This document shows, piece by piece, positions 16,960 to 25,070 of a stretch of 64,000 bases of DNA. The position numbers and the translations under genes were made by a program. Below the pieces are notes generated by a model. The model was given only the letters and a program-made list of their open reading frames with translations, was not told where the DNA came from and ran no database searches. Source of the stretch: Orlajensenia sp001423545 (GTDB lineage: Bacteria > Actinomycetota > Actinomycetes > Actinomycetales > Microbacteriaceae); the NCBI GenBank assembly GCA_001423545.1, contig LMOK01000003.1, positions 868,001-932,000 of the forward strand, in the 5' to 3' direction. Each line of letters opens with the position of its first letter. The stretch's first letter is position 1.

Positions 16960-19719
16960 ATGCATTCATCAACGAGCCGTCGGCAAGGGCGCCGGCGGCT
17001 GATGCTCATCGCGGCCGCGTCGACAGCGCTGCTGCTGGCGTCGCCAACTGTCGCCAACGCAGCGAATGACGACCCGGGAGGCGAGGCGGCCACGGCCGAC
17101 CAGCTCCTGGCTGCAGAGGCCTACGCCTTCCCACCGGGCAACTGGTGGGACAGTTCCAAGGCCGACAAGCGTCGCGCTGCGGCACTGCTCCGCCAGATGA
17201 CCCTCGCCGAGAAGGTCGACATGCTGCACGGGGAGATCAACAACTTCTACGGGTTCTACAACGCCCCCATCGATCGACTCGGGATCCCCGCCCTGACCAT
17301 GGCCGACGGCCCGGCCGGCACGCGCATCGCGAACCCGGACGTGAACGGCCAGCGCTCCACCCAGCTCCCGTCTCCCCTGGCCCTGGCGGCCACGTGGAAC
17401 GCCCAGCTGGGCGAGCAGTACGGCGATCTCGCCGGATCCGAGGCGTTCGACACCGGGCACAACGTGCTTCTCTCCCCAGCGGTGGACATCGCCCGGGTGG
17501 CCCAAGCGGGTCGCGCCTTCGAGGCCTACGGCGAGGACCCCCTGCTCAGCGGAACCATGGGGGCGGCCAATCTCCGCGGGATCCAGTCCAATCCCGTCGT
17601 CGGCGACATCAAGCACTACAACGTCTACACCCAGGAGACCAATCGCCTGGCCGGCGGCAACGCCGTGATCGACGAGCGAGCGCTGCAGGAGATCTACACC
17701 CGCCCGTACGCGATCGGCATCCGAGACGGCCACCCCGGATCTGCGATGTGCGCGTTCAACGCCGTGAACGGCGTCCAGGCATGCGAGAACGGGGAACTCC
17801 TCAACACGATCCTGAAGGAGCAGCTGAAGTTCCAGGGCTGGGTCATGAGCGACTACGGCGCCACCCACAGCACCGTGCCCTCGATCCTCAACGGTCTCGA
17901 CCAGGAGATGCCGGGCAACTTCAACCCGGCCCAACAACCCGGGATGTGCTTCTTCTGCGGACCGCTGATCGATGCCGTGAACGCCGGTCAGGTGCCGATG
18001 TCGCGCATCGATGACGCCGTGACCCGGATCCTCCGCCCCATGTTCGCCCTCGGGCTGTTCGACAACCCGCCGGTGATCCAGCCGCTTCCGGAAGCCGAGC
18101 ACGGCGCTGAGGCGCTCTCGATCGCCGAACAGGCCATGGTGCTGTTGAAGAACGACGCAGGCGCCCTGCCCCTGACCGGGCGGGTCGGGTCGATCGCGGT
18201 CATCGGAGCCGACGCCGACACCGTCGTGCAGGGCGGCGGCAGCTCCCAGGTGAAGCCGACCTATACCGTCAGCCCGCTCGAGGGCATCCAGGCCAGGGCC
18301 GGCAGCGGCGTCGCCGTGAACCACGTCGCCGGGTCCGATCCGGTGACCTCGGCGGCCCTGATTCCGGGTCCGGATCCGATCCCGTCCGACTACCTGACGC
18401 CAGCGACAGGCACCGGGAACGGTCTGCGCGCGGAGTACTTCCTGAACCGGGACTTCTCGGGTGCACCCGAGCTGGACCGCACGGATCCCTATGCCGGTAT
18501 CTACGGAGGCTTCTTCCTGTTCAGCGGCTTCAACGCGGCCTCGCCGCACTTCCCGCCGCAGCCCCAGTCGGTGAACGGCGAATCGTCCATCCGCTGGAGC
18601 GGATCCCTCACGGCGCCGGTGGACGGCAGCTACCAGCTGTCCATCGTCGCGACGGGGTCGTCCACGCTCTACCTCGATGGGGCACCGATCATCCAGACGG
18701 CACCGTCGACCACCCCCCAGGAGACGACGGTCGACGTCGACCTGGCGGCCGGAAGCGTGCACGAGCTGCGCGCCGAGAACGTGAACGACGCGCCCAGCGC
18801 GACGGACAACGGGCCGGTGTTCAAGCTCGGGTGGGTTCCGCCTGAAGGGGTGGTCGCACCGCAGGCGGTGGCCGCGGCCGATCTGGCCCGGAACGCGCAG
18901 GCGGCGGTCGTCGTCGTCCGCGACTACTCCTCCGAGGGCGGTGACCGCCCGAACCTGAACCTCCCCAACGGCCAGGAGGAGGTCATCCGCCAGGTCGCCG
19001 CAGCGAACCCGAACACGATCGTCGTGGTCACCTCGGGCGCCGGCGTCGAGACCAGCACCTGGGAGGCCGGCGTCCCGGCCATCCTTCAGGCCTGGTACGG
19101 CGGTCAGGAGCAGGGCAACGCCATCGCCAACATCCTGTTCGGCGACGTGAACCCGTCCGGGAAGCTGCCCATCACGGTTCCCACCGACGAGGCCAGCACC
19201 CCGGTCAGCTCTCCGGAGCAGTTCCCCGGGGTCGGGCTCGACCAGCAGTTCTCCGAGGGGATCTTCGTGGGATACCGCGGCTACGAGGAGTACGGCATCA
19301 CGCCGCAGTACGCCTTCGGCCATGGCCTGTCGTACACGAGCTTCGACTACTCGAAGCTCAAGACCTCGACGGCCAAGGGGAAGAACGGAGTCGGCAAGCA
19401 GCTGAAGGTCGACGTCACCGTGCGCAACACCGGCACGGTCGCCGGCCGCGAGACCGTGCAGGTCTACGTCGGTCCCCTCCCGACCAGAGAGGTGCCGACG
19501 GCCGCCAAGGCACTCGCGGGCTGGGCGCAGGTTGACCTGCAGCCGGGCGAGCGCAAGAAGGTGAGTGTCACGCTCAGTGCCGAGTCGCTGTCGTTCTGGG
19601 ACGTCGACCGTGACAGGTGGCGCACGCCGTCGGGTGACGTGCCGCTGTTCGTCGGCTCGTCGTCGGATGACATCCGGCTCACCGGTGACCTGCGCATCGG
19701 GCGCATCGTGCAGCAGTAG
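16960..19719 (+). CDS. Secreted GH3 beta-glucosidase with PA14 insert
   Basis: A 919-residue family 3 glycoside hydrolase. It starts with a signal peptide (RRLMLIAAASTALLLASPTVANA, Ala-x-Ala cleavage) without a lipobox, so it is exported and probably released. The N-terminal barrel carries the nucleophile Asp about residue 298 in WVMSDYGATHS. The second domain has VVVVRDYSSEGGDR. A PA14 carbohydrate-binding insert spans about 487-625 (NGLRAEYFLNRDFSG, YQLSIVATGSSTLYLDG), and the C-terminus is a fibronectin-III-like domain from about 815. GGGAG eight bases before ATG supports the start. It may release glucose or other sugars from plant glycosides. Confidence 0.93.
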   Translation: MHSSTSRRQGRRRLMLIAAASTALLLASPTVANAANDDPGGEAATADQLLAAEAYAFPPGNWWDSSKADKRRAAALLRQMTLAEKVDMLHGEINNFYGFYNAPIDRLGIPALTMADGPAGTRIANPDVNGQRSTQLPSPLALAATWNAQLGEQYGDLAGSEAFDTGHNVLLSPAVDIARVAQAGRAFEAYGEDPLLSGTMGAANLRGIQSNPVVGDIKHYNVYTQETNRLAGGNAVIDERALQEIYTRPYAIGIRDGHPGSAMCAFNAVNGVQACENGELLNTILKEQLKFQGWVMSDYGATHSTVPSILNGLDQEMPGNFNPAQQPGMCFFCGPLIDAVNAGQVPMSRIDDAVTRILRPMFALGLFDNPPVIQPLPEAEHGAEALSIAEQAMVLLKNDAGALPLTGRVGSIAVIGADADTVVQGGGSSQVKPTYTVSPLEGIQARAGSGVAVNHVAGSDPVTSAALIPGPDPIPSDYLTPATGTGNGLRAEYFLNRDFSGAPELDRTDPYAGIYGGFFLFSGFNAASPHFPPQPQSVNGESSIRWSGSLTAPVDGSYQLSIVATGSSTLYLDGAPIIQTAPSTTPQETTVDVDLAAGSVHELRAENVNDAPSATDNGPVFKLGWVPPEGVVAPQAVAAADLARNAQAAVVVVRDYSSEGGDRPNLNLPNGQEEVIRQVAAANPNTIVVVTSGAGVETSTWEAGVPAILQAWYGGQEQGNAIANILFGDVNPSGKLPITVPTDEASTPVSSPEQFPGVGLDQQFSEGIFVGYRGYEEYGITPQYAFGHGLSYTSFDYSKLKTSTAKGKNGVGKQLKVDVTVRNTGTVAGRETVQVYVGPLPTREVPTAAKALAGWAQVDLQPGERKKVSVTLSAESLSFWDVDRDRWRTPSGDVPLFVGSSSDDIRLTGDLRIGRIVQQ

Positions 19720-19750
19720 CCGCTGCATGATCCGGTGCGCCAGCGCCGGA

Positions 19751-19786
19751 GGATGCTCCGCCCAGCGACAGCAGGGCGGAGCATCC
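19751..19786 (+). terminator. Strong hairpin after GH3 gene
   Basis: A perfect 13-bp stem, GGATGCTCCGCCC (19751-19763) with GGGCGGAGCATCC (19774-19786), around a ten-base loop, 31 bp after the stop. No T-run follows. Confidence 0.7.
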
Positions 19787-19804
19787 TGCGTCCCGAGTGA
19801 TGCG

Positions 19805-19938
19805 TATACTCGGATCGTCCGGCGGCCTCTCGAGCAGCCGGTGCCCGAAAAAAGGGCACGCAGCCTCCCAGCGCAGTAGCCGGGAACCGGCGAGACACAT
19901 ACGGCTCACACGTCCGTTCGTCTTCCGGGAGGTCTCCC
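19805..19938 (+). promoter_or_regulatory. Promoter and structured leader of ThDP enzyme gene
   Basis: TATACT at 19805-19810 is a plausible -10. The following leader of about 120 bases contains a hairpin GTGCCC/GGGCAC (19841-19846 with 19854-19859, A-rich loop), CCGGGAACCGG (19881-19891), and GGGAGGTCTCCC (19927-19938) directly before the ATG. The last one folds the Shine-Dalgarno GGGAGG into a small hairpin; CCTCCC at 19864-19869 could pair with it instead. It does not match a riboswitch class that I recognise. Confidence 0.4.
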
Positions 19939-21603
19939 ATGTCCACTGTGTCCGCTCACGTCGCCCAGGCACTCGCCGCCCACATCGATCACGTCTTCGG
20001 CGTGATGGGCAACGGCAACGCGTACTTCCTCGACGCACTCGAGCGCTCGACGAACGTGTCGTTCACGGCCGTGCGGCACGAGGCCGGCGGCGTGGTGGCT
20101 GCCGACGCTTACCACCGGGCAGGCGGAGGGCTCGCTGCGGCGACCGCGACCTACGGCGCCGGGTTCACCAACACCCTCACCGCGTTGGCCGAGGCCGTGC
20201 AGGCGCACGTGCCGCTCGTGCTCGTCGTCGGAGACGAGCCGACCTCGGGACCGCGGCCGTGGGACGTGGACCAGATCGCATTGGCATCCGCAGTCGGTGC
20301 CCGCACGTACACGGTGGGCCGAACGGATGCCGCCGCGACCACCGTCATCGCGATCGAGCACGCGCTGTCCTACCGTGTGCCCACGGTGTTGGCGATCCCG
20401 TACGACGTCGCTCGCCTCGAGGCCGGGCCGGTTCCCGCCGCACAGGAGCCCCGCCTCCCGGTCCCCGCCGCCCCCTCGGCTTTCGCCCGCGCCGCCATCG
20501 ACCAGCTCGCCGCCGCCCTCGGAGAGGCACGGCGACCGTTCCTCCTCGCCGGACACGGAGCCTGGATCGCCGGTGCCGGCGACGCGCTGGGACGACTCGC
20601 GGAGGCGACCGGCGCGATCACGGCGTCCACAGCACTCGGACGCGGCGTCTTCCCCAGCACGGAGTTCGACCTCGGCGTCGTCGGCGGCTTCGGGGCTGCC
20701 GGTGCGATGGAGCTCATCCGCACGGCGGACGTCGCCGTCGTCTTCGGCGCGGGACTCAACCAGTTCACGATGCGGTTCGGCGAGCTCTTCGACCCCGCTA
20801 CCCGCGTCTATCAGGTGGACACGGCGCCAGCAGCGACCCACCCGCACGTCGGCGGATTCATCCGTGGCGACGCCGCCGTCGTGGCGTCCAGTCTCGCGGA
20901 TCGGGTCGTGGCGACGGATGCGCCTCCCTCGGGTTGGCGGGAGTCGGTCGACCTCGCTCCCCTGCGTGCCCAGGAGCCCGGAGACCTCATCGCCGTCGAT
21001 GGTCGCCTCGACCCGCGCTCGGTCGCGGCGACGATCGGCGAGATCCTCGAGGGCAGCGACTCGACGCGAGACCGTGTCGTGGTCTCCGACGGCGGTCACT
21101 TCATCGGCTGGGCGAACATGTACTGGCCCGTCGCCTCCCCCGATCGCATGATCATGATCGGCACGGCGTACCAATCGATCGGCCTGGGATTCCCCTCGGT
21201 ACCGGGGGCGGCGCAGGCGAAGCCCGATTCCACCATCGTGCTCACGACCGGCGACGGTGGCGGCTTGATGGCCTTGGCCGACCTGGAGTCGGCGGTTCGG
21301 GTCGCCGGCGGGCGCGGCCTCGCGGTGGTCTGGAACGACGCCGCCTACGGAGCCGAGATCAACCTGTACGGCCTCAAGGGCCTCGCGCGCGGACCGATGC
21401 TGATTCCCGAGGTCGACTTCGCGGGCCTGGCGCGGTCGGTGGGTGCCGACGGGGTCGTGGTGCGCACTCTCGACGACCTCGACGCCCTCCGGCAGTGGGC
21501 GGCCATGCCCTCAGCCGATCGCCCCTTCCTGCTGCTGGACTGCCGGATCTCGGGCGAGGTCATCGCGCCCTATCAGCAGGAGATCATCCGCGTGAACTCC
21601 TGA
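19939..21603 (+). CDS. Thiamine-diphosphate enzyme, acetolactate-synthase-like
   Basis: A 554-residue ThDP-dependent enzyme of the acetolactate synthase/benzoylformate decarboxylase superfamily. The N-terminal Pyr domain has the catalytic Glu in VRHEAGGVVAADAY and VFGVMGNGNAYFLDAL. The middle domain follows. The C-terminal PP domain has the metal/ThDP motif GDGGGLMALADLE ending in WNDAAYGAE. Substrate cannot be read from sequence; 2-keto-acid decarboxylase or carboligase are both possible. GGGAGG lies seven bases before the ATG. It converges on the aromatic monooxygenase gene, so a link to aromatic 2-keto acids is speculative. Confidence 0.85.
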   Translation: MSTVSAHVAQALAAHIDHVFGVMGNGNAYFLDALERSTNVSFTAVRHEAGGVVAADAYHRAGGGLAAATATYGAGFTNTLTALAEAVQAHVPLVLVVGDEPTSGPRPWDVDQIALASAVGARTYTVGRTDAAATTVIAIEHALSYRVPTVLAIPYDVARLEAGPVPAAQEPRLPVPAAPSAFARAAIDQLAAALGEARRPFLLAGHGAWIAGAGDALGRLAEATGAITASTALGRGVFPSTEFDLGVVGGFGAAGAMELIRTADVAVVFGAGLNQFTMRFGELFDPATRVYQVDTAPAATHPHVGGFIRGDAAVVASSLADRVVATDAPPSGWRESVDLAPLRAQEPGDLIAVDGRLDPRSVAATIGEILEGSDSTRDRVVVSDGGHFIGWANMYWPVASPDRMIMIGTAYQSIGLGFPSVPGAAQAKPDSTIVLTTGDGGGLMALADLESAVRVAGGRGLAVVWNDAAYGAEINLYGLKGLARGPMLIPEVDFAGLARSVGADGVVVRTLDDLDALRQWAAMPSADRPFLLLDCRISGEVIAPYQQEIIRVNS

Positions 21604-21605
21604 GC

Positions 21606-21620
21606 CTCGGCGGCGCCGAG
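21606..21620. terminator. Small hairpin between convergent genes
   Basis: CTCGGC (21606-21611) and GCCGAG (21615-21620) flank a three-base loop in the 42-bp gap between the ThDP enzyme and the monooxygenase. Confidence 0.35.
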
Positions 21621-21645
21621 CCTCACCGCGCCTCGGCCGGGCGAT

Positions 21646-23541
21646 TCAGCGCGCCGGGACCATCGAGTGCGTGAAGAACTCGGCCAGCGCGTCTGTCGCC
21701 GAGAGGGGAAGGACCGCGGCGACGTACTGATCAGGACGCACGACCACGACGACTCCGTCGCGGGACAGCCCGCGCTCCTCGAAGATGTCGGTGCTCGTCC
21801 ACGCGCTCGGCGCCGCAGCGAAGACCTTCTCCCAGTCGGTCAGTCCGAGCGGTCCCGTCTGCGGCCGGAAGGCCGCCGGCACCCGCGAGATGTCGACGTC
21901 GTCGAAGCGCTGCTGATAGACCACCTTCACGTCGAAGACGGCGTCGACGTCCTGGTCCGGGGATGTGTACCTGACGACCGGCGACTCGGCCGAGGACGAG
22001 ATCCACTCCGCCCAGGACTCGAGCGCCGAGGGTTCTCCCGCTGCCGGCGAATCCGCGAACACGTAGAGACGCCACCGCCCGTCCGCCTTCGCGTGGTGGC
22101 CGAGATGCACGGCGTTGCCGTCGGCCACGAGTGCGACCTCGGATGATTTGAAGCGCTTGCCGAGGGGAAACCCGTCGGCGAGGGACTGATGCGTGCCCTC
22201 TCCGATGATCTCGGACTGCCCGTATCGGGTCATGAACCCGGACGGGAACTCCGCCGTCGCGAGGTAGTGGGTGGCCAGATCCTGCGGGTCCGAGATCTCC
22301 TCGGGCCTGCGCGCCATGAGGGTCGACCACTCGCGGTCGAAGTCGATGAGCTGCTGCGCCACCGGCAACCGTTCGGCCGAGTAGGTGGCCAGAAGGGTGT
22401 CTGGGCTCCGCCCGGTGAGCACGGCCCCGAGCTTCCAACCGAGGTTGAAGCCGTCCTGCATCGACACGTTCATGCCCTGTCCGGCCTTGGCGCTGTGGGT
22501 GTGGCAGGCGTCGCCCGTGAGGAAGACCCGGGGCGCGCGCTCCGAGCCGTCGGGAACGTCGTCGAACTTGTCGGTGACGCGGTGGCCGACCTCGTAGACG
22601 CTGTGCCAGGCGACCTCCTTCACGTCGAGCGTGTAAGGGTGCAGGATGTCGTTCGCCCGGCTGATGATCTCGTCGATCGAGGTGAGCCTGACCCGGTGGT
22701 CGTCGTCCTCGGCCACGGCGCCGAGATCGACGTAGACGCGGGACAGGTATCCGCCTTCGCGCGGGATGTGCAGGATGTTGCCCGCTACAGCGTTGATGGC
22801 GCACTTGGTGCGCCAGTCGGGGAAGTCGGTGTTGACCATCACGTCCATCACGCCCCACGCGTGCGACGAAGCGCCTCCGACATGCTTGCGTCCGATCGCC
22901 TCGCGGACGCCGCTCCGGGCTCCGTCGCACCCCGCGACGTACTTGGCCCTGATCGTGCGCTCCTCGCCGGCGCGCTCCCCCGCGACGTACCGGAGGCGTA
23001 CCTCCACGGGGTATTCGCCCTCGTCGTGCACGGTGAGAGTGAGGAACTCGATGCCGTAGTCGGGCTCGATGCGCCCGGGACCGTTCGCGGCCGCCTCGGC
23101 GAAGTAGTCGAGAACGCGCGCCTGATTGACGATGAGGTGCGGGAACTCGCTGATCTTGTACCCGTAGTCCTCCGTACGGCTGGTCCGCACGATGTTCTGG
23201 GGGTTCTCCGGATCCGGGTTCCAGAAGTTCATGTAGGCGATGTTGTACGCCTCGGCCATGATCCGCTCCGCGAACCCGAAGGCCTGGAAGGTCTCGACGC
23301 TCCGCGGCTGGATTCCGTCAGCCTGCCCGAGGGGAAGTCTCCCAGCGCGTCGCTCGATGATGCGCGTGGCGACTCCCGGGAACTGCGACATCTGGGCCGC
23401 CAGGAGCATTCCGGCGGGTCCGGACCCGACGATCAGCACATCGACCTCGTCGGGGATCTCGCTCGGGCGGTCGATGCCCGCGCCCTCGGGTGCCGTGACG
23501 CGCGGATCGCCCGACACGTAGCCGTGATGATGGAACTGCAT
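21646..23541 (-). CDS. FAD-dependent aromatic monooxygenase (phenol 2-monooxygenase-like)
   Basis: A 631-residue group A flavoprotein hydroxylase. FAD motifs are VDVLIVGSGPAGMLLAAQMS (GxGxxG), the mid-sequence YVAGCDGARSGVRE (DG motif) and VFLTGDACHTHSAKAGQGMN (GD motif). The C-terminal thioredoxin-like domain (about residue 460 onward) matches phenol 2-monooxygenase and 3-hydroxybenzoate 4-monooxygenase. MQFHHHGYVSGD at 23541 follows GAGGAG. Co-directional with an MFS carrier and divergent from homoprotocatechuate cleavage genes, it is the obvious candidate for hydroxylating a hydroxyphenylacetate to the catechol; the exact substrate is inference. Confidence 0.9.
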   Translation of the reverse strand: MQFHHHGYVSGDPRVTAPEGAGIDRPSEIPDEVDVLIVGSGPAGMLLAAQMSQFPGVATRIIERRAGRLPLGQADGIQPRSVETFQAFGFAERIMAEAYNIAYMNFWNPDPENPQNIVRTSRTEDYGYKISEFPHLIVNQARVLDYFAEAAANGPGRIEPDYGIEFLTLTVHDEGEYPVEVRLRYVAGERAGEERTIRAKYVAGCDGARSGVREAIGRKHVGGASSHAWGVMDVMVNTDFPDWRTKCAINAVAGNILHIPREGGYLSRVYVDLGAVAEDDDHRVRLTSIDEIISRANDILHPYTLDVKEVAWHSVYEVGHRVTDKFDDVPDGSERAPRVFLTGDACHTHSAKAGQGMNVSMQDGFNLGWKLGAVLTGRSPDTLLATYSAERLPVAQQLIDFDREWSTLMARRPEEISDPQDLATHYLATAEFPSGFMTRYGQSEIIGEGTHQSLADGFPLGKRFKSSEVALVADGNAVHLGHHAKADGRWRLYVFADSPAAGEPSALESWAEWISSSAESPVVRYTSPDQDVDAVFDVKVVYQQRFDDVDISRVPAAFRPQTGPLGLTDWEKVFAAAPSAWTSTDIFEERGLSRDGVVVVVRPDQYVAAVLPLSATDALAEFFTHSMVPAR

Positions 23542-23557
23542 GCTGACTCCTCGAGGT

Positions 23558-24937
23558 CTAGGCGCGGGCGAGGCCGCGGATCGGGCTGATCGCCTGCTCG
23601 TCCTCGTGGTCGGGGCCCAGTGGGATTCCACTCCGGTCGCGCAGGAGGAGCGTCGCGATGAGCCCGATCACGGTCATTCCCGCGAGGTACCAGGTGACCG
23701 ACAGGGTGCTGCCCGTCGCCTGTACGAGCGCCGTGGCGATGGTCGGAGCGAAGGCACCGCCCACGATCGCGCCGATGGCGTATGAGATGGAGACGCCGGA
23801 GAACCGGATCGAGGCGGGGAAGAGCTCCGTGTAGAGCGCTGCCTGCGGACCGTACGTGAAACCGAGCCCGATCGTCAGGATGGCGAGACCCGCGAAGAGG
23901 AGTCCGATGTTGCCGCTGTTGACCAGGGGGAACAGCGTGAACACACCGACCAGCTGCAGGATCCAGCCGATGATGTACGTCGTCCGACGCCCGATGCGGT
24001 CGGACACCCACCCCGCGAAGAGCGTGGACAGCAGCCAGGTCACGGCCGATCCGGTGACGGCCCAGAGAACCGGCCCGCGCTCGAGCGCCAGCGGTCCGTC
24101 GGGGTTGGTGGCGTAGCCCTGGATGAATCCGCCGGTCGTCATGTAGCCGACAGCGTTGTTGCCGGCGAAGACGAGAGCGGCGATGACGACGAGGAGGGTG
24201 TGCTTCTTGAACAGCTGCACGATCGGCATCTTGGCCTTCTCCTTGCGCTCGGCGAGCTCCGTGAACACCGGGCTCTCCTCCACCTTCCGGCGCACGTAGT
24301 AACCGACCAGAATCAGCACGACGCTCAGCAGGAAGGGAACACGCCAGCCCCACTGGAGGAACGCATCCCCGGGCGCGATGATCGTCATCAGGGCCATGAC
24401 GCCCGAGGCGAGCAGCAGACCGAGCGGAACTCCGATCTGCGGAGACGCGCCGAACACACCGCGTCGGCTCCGAGGGGCGTGCTCGACCGCCATCAGGACG
24501 GCGCCGCCCCACTCGCCACCCGCGGAGATGCCCTGCAGGATGCGCAGGAGGACGAGCAGGATCGGCGCAGCGATCCCGATCGTCTCGTAAGTGGGGAGGA
24601 GGCCGATCAGGGCTGTCGACGCGCCCATCAGGATCAGCGTCCACATCAGCACGGCCTTGCGTCCGTACTTGTCGCCGAAATGACCCGCGAGGAAGGCACC
24701 GAGCGGACGGAACAGGAAGCTCACGCCGACTGTCGCGAATCCGAGGATGGCACTGTCGGTTCCGAGCGGTGCGAAGAAGAGCTGGCCGAAGACGAGCCCG
24801 ACAGCCGTGGCATAGATGAAGAAGTCGTACCACTCCACCGTCGTGCCGACGATCGTCGCGAAGACGACACGTCGCCGGTCGGCCTGGACCGCGATCGTTC
24901 CCGTCGGTGTGAAACCTGCTGACTGTGGTGCGCTCAT
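23558..24937 (-). CDS. MFS transporter, metabolite:H+ symporter type
   Basis: A 459-residue carrier of the sugar/metabolite:H+ symporter branch (shikimate/ProP-like). The first helix is VVFATIVGTTVEWYDFFIYATA, typical of that branch. Loop 2-3 contains GHFGDKYGRKAVL and a later RILQGISAGGEWGGAV, both hallmarks. The last gene-end region is Asp/Glu-rich and cytoplasmic. ATG at 24937 has AGGAG nine bases away. Sixteen bp before the monooxygenase start, it probably imports the aromatic acid that the operon degrades. Confidence 0.92.
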   Translation of the reverse strand: MSAPQSAGFTPTGTIAVQADRRRVVFATIVGTTVEWYDFFIYATAVGLVFGQLFFAPLGTDSAILGFATVGVSFLFRPLGAFLAGHFGDKYGRKAVLMWTLILMGASTALIGLLPTYETIGIAAPILLVLLRILQGISAGGEWGGAVLMAVEHAPRSRRGVFGASPQIGVPLGLLLASGVMALMTIIAPGDAFLQWGWRVPFLLSVVLILVGYYVRRKVEESPVFTELAERKEKAKMPIVQLFKKHTLLVVIAALVFAGNNAVGYMTTGGFIQGYATNPDGPLALERGPVLWAVTGSAVTWLLSTLFAGWVSDRIGRRTTYIIGWILQLVGVFTLFPLVNSGNIGLLFAGLAILTIGLGFTYGPQAALYTELFPASIRFSGVSISYAIGAIVGGAFAPTIATALVQATGSTLSVTWYLAGMTVIGLIATLLLRDRSGIPLGPDHEDEQAISPIRGLARA

Positions 24938-25011
24938 CCGGGGTGACTCCTGTGTCGGTTCGACGGCTCTGTCTGCGCCCGAGCAGCTCGCAATCGTCGT
25001 GAGACGGGTGC

Positions 25012-25040
25012 TTGCTCGAACACCGTTGATCATATACGAT
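25012..25040 (+). promoter_or_regulatory. Plus-strand promoter for the hpa operon
   Basis: TTGCTC (25012-25017), 17-bp spacer, TACGAT (25035-25040). The -10 lies inside the 18-bp palindrome. Confidence 0.6.
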
Positions 25041-25056
25041 TTCGAATATCACGCAA
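25029..25056 (-). promoter_or_regulatory. Minus-strand promoter for MFS/monooxygenase genes
   Basis: Minus strand: TTGCGT (25056-25051), 16-bp spacer, TATGAT (25034-25029). It overlaps the divergent promoter and the palindrome at 25032-25049. Confidence 0.6.
25032..25049. promoter_or_regulatory. Operator palindrome for GntR regulator
   Basis: ATATACGATTTCGAATAT matches its own reverse complement at 14 of 18 positions (arms ATAT and CGA/TCG). It covers the -10 of the plus promoter and the spacer of the minus promoter, so one bound GntR dimer would block both. Binding is inferred. Confidence 0.6.
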
Positions 25057-25070
25057 GGGCGAGGGAGCTC

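Noticed and set aside
16969..19728. A 919-residue reverse-strand open frame opposite the GH3 gene, and a 938-residue one at 32733-35549
   Set aside because: They mirror real genes codon for codon in GC-rich DNA, are full of Arg/Gly/Asp/Val repeats and show no domain, start site or coupling.
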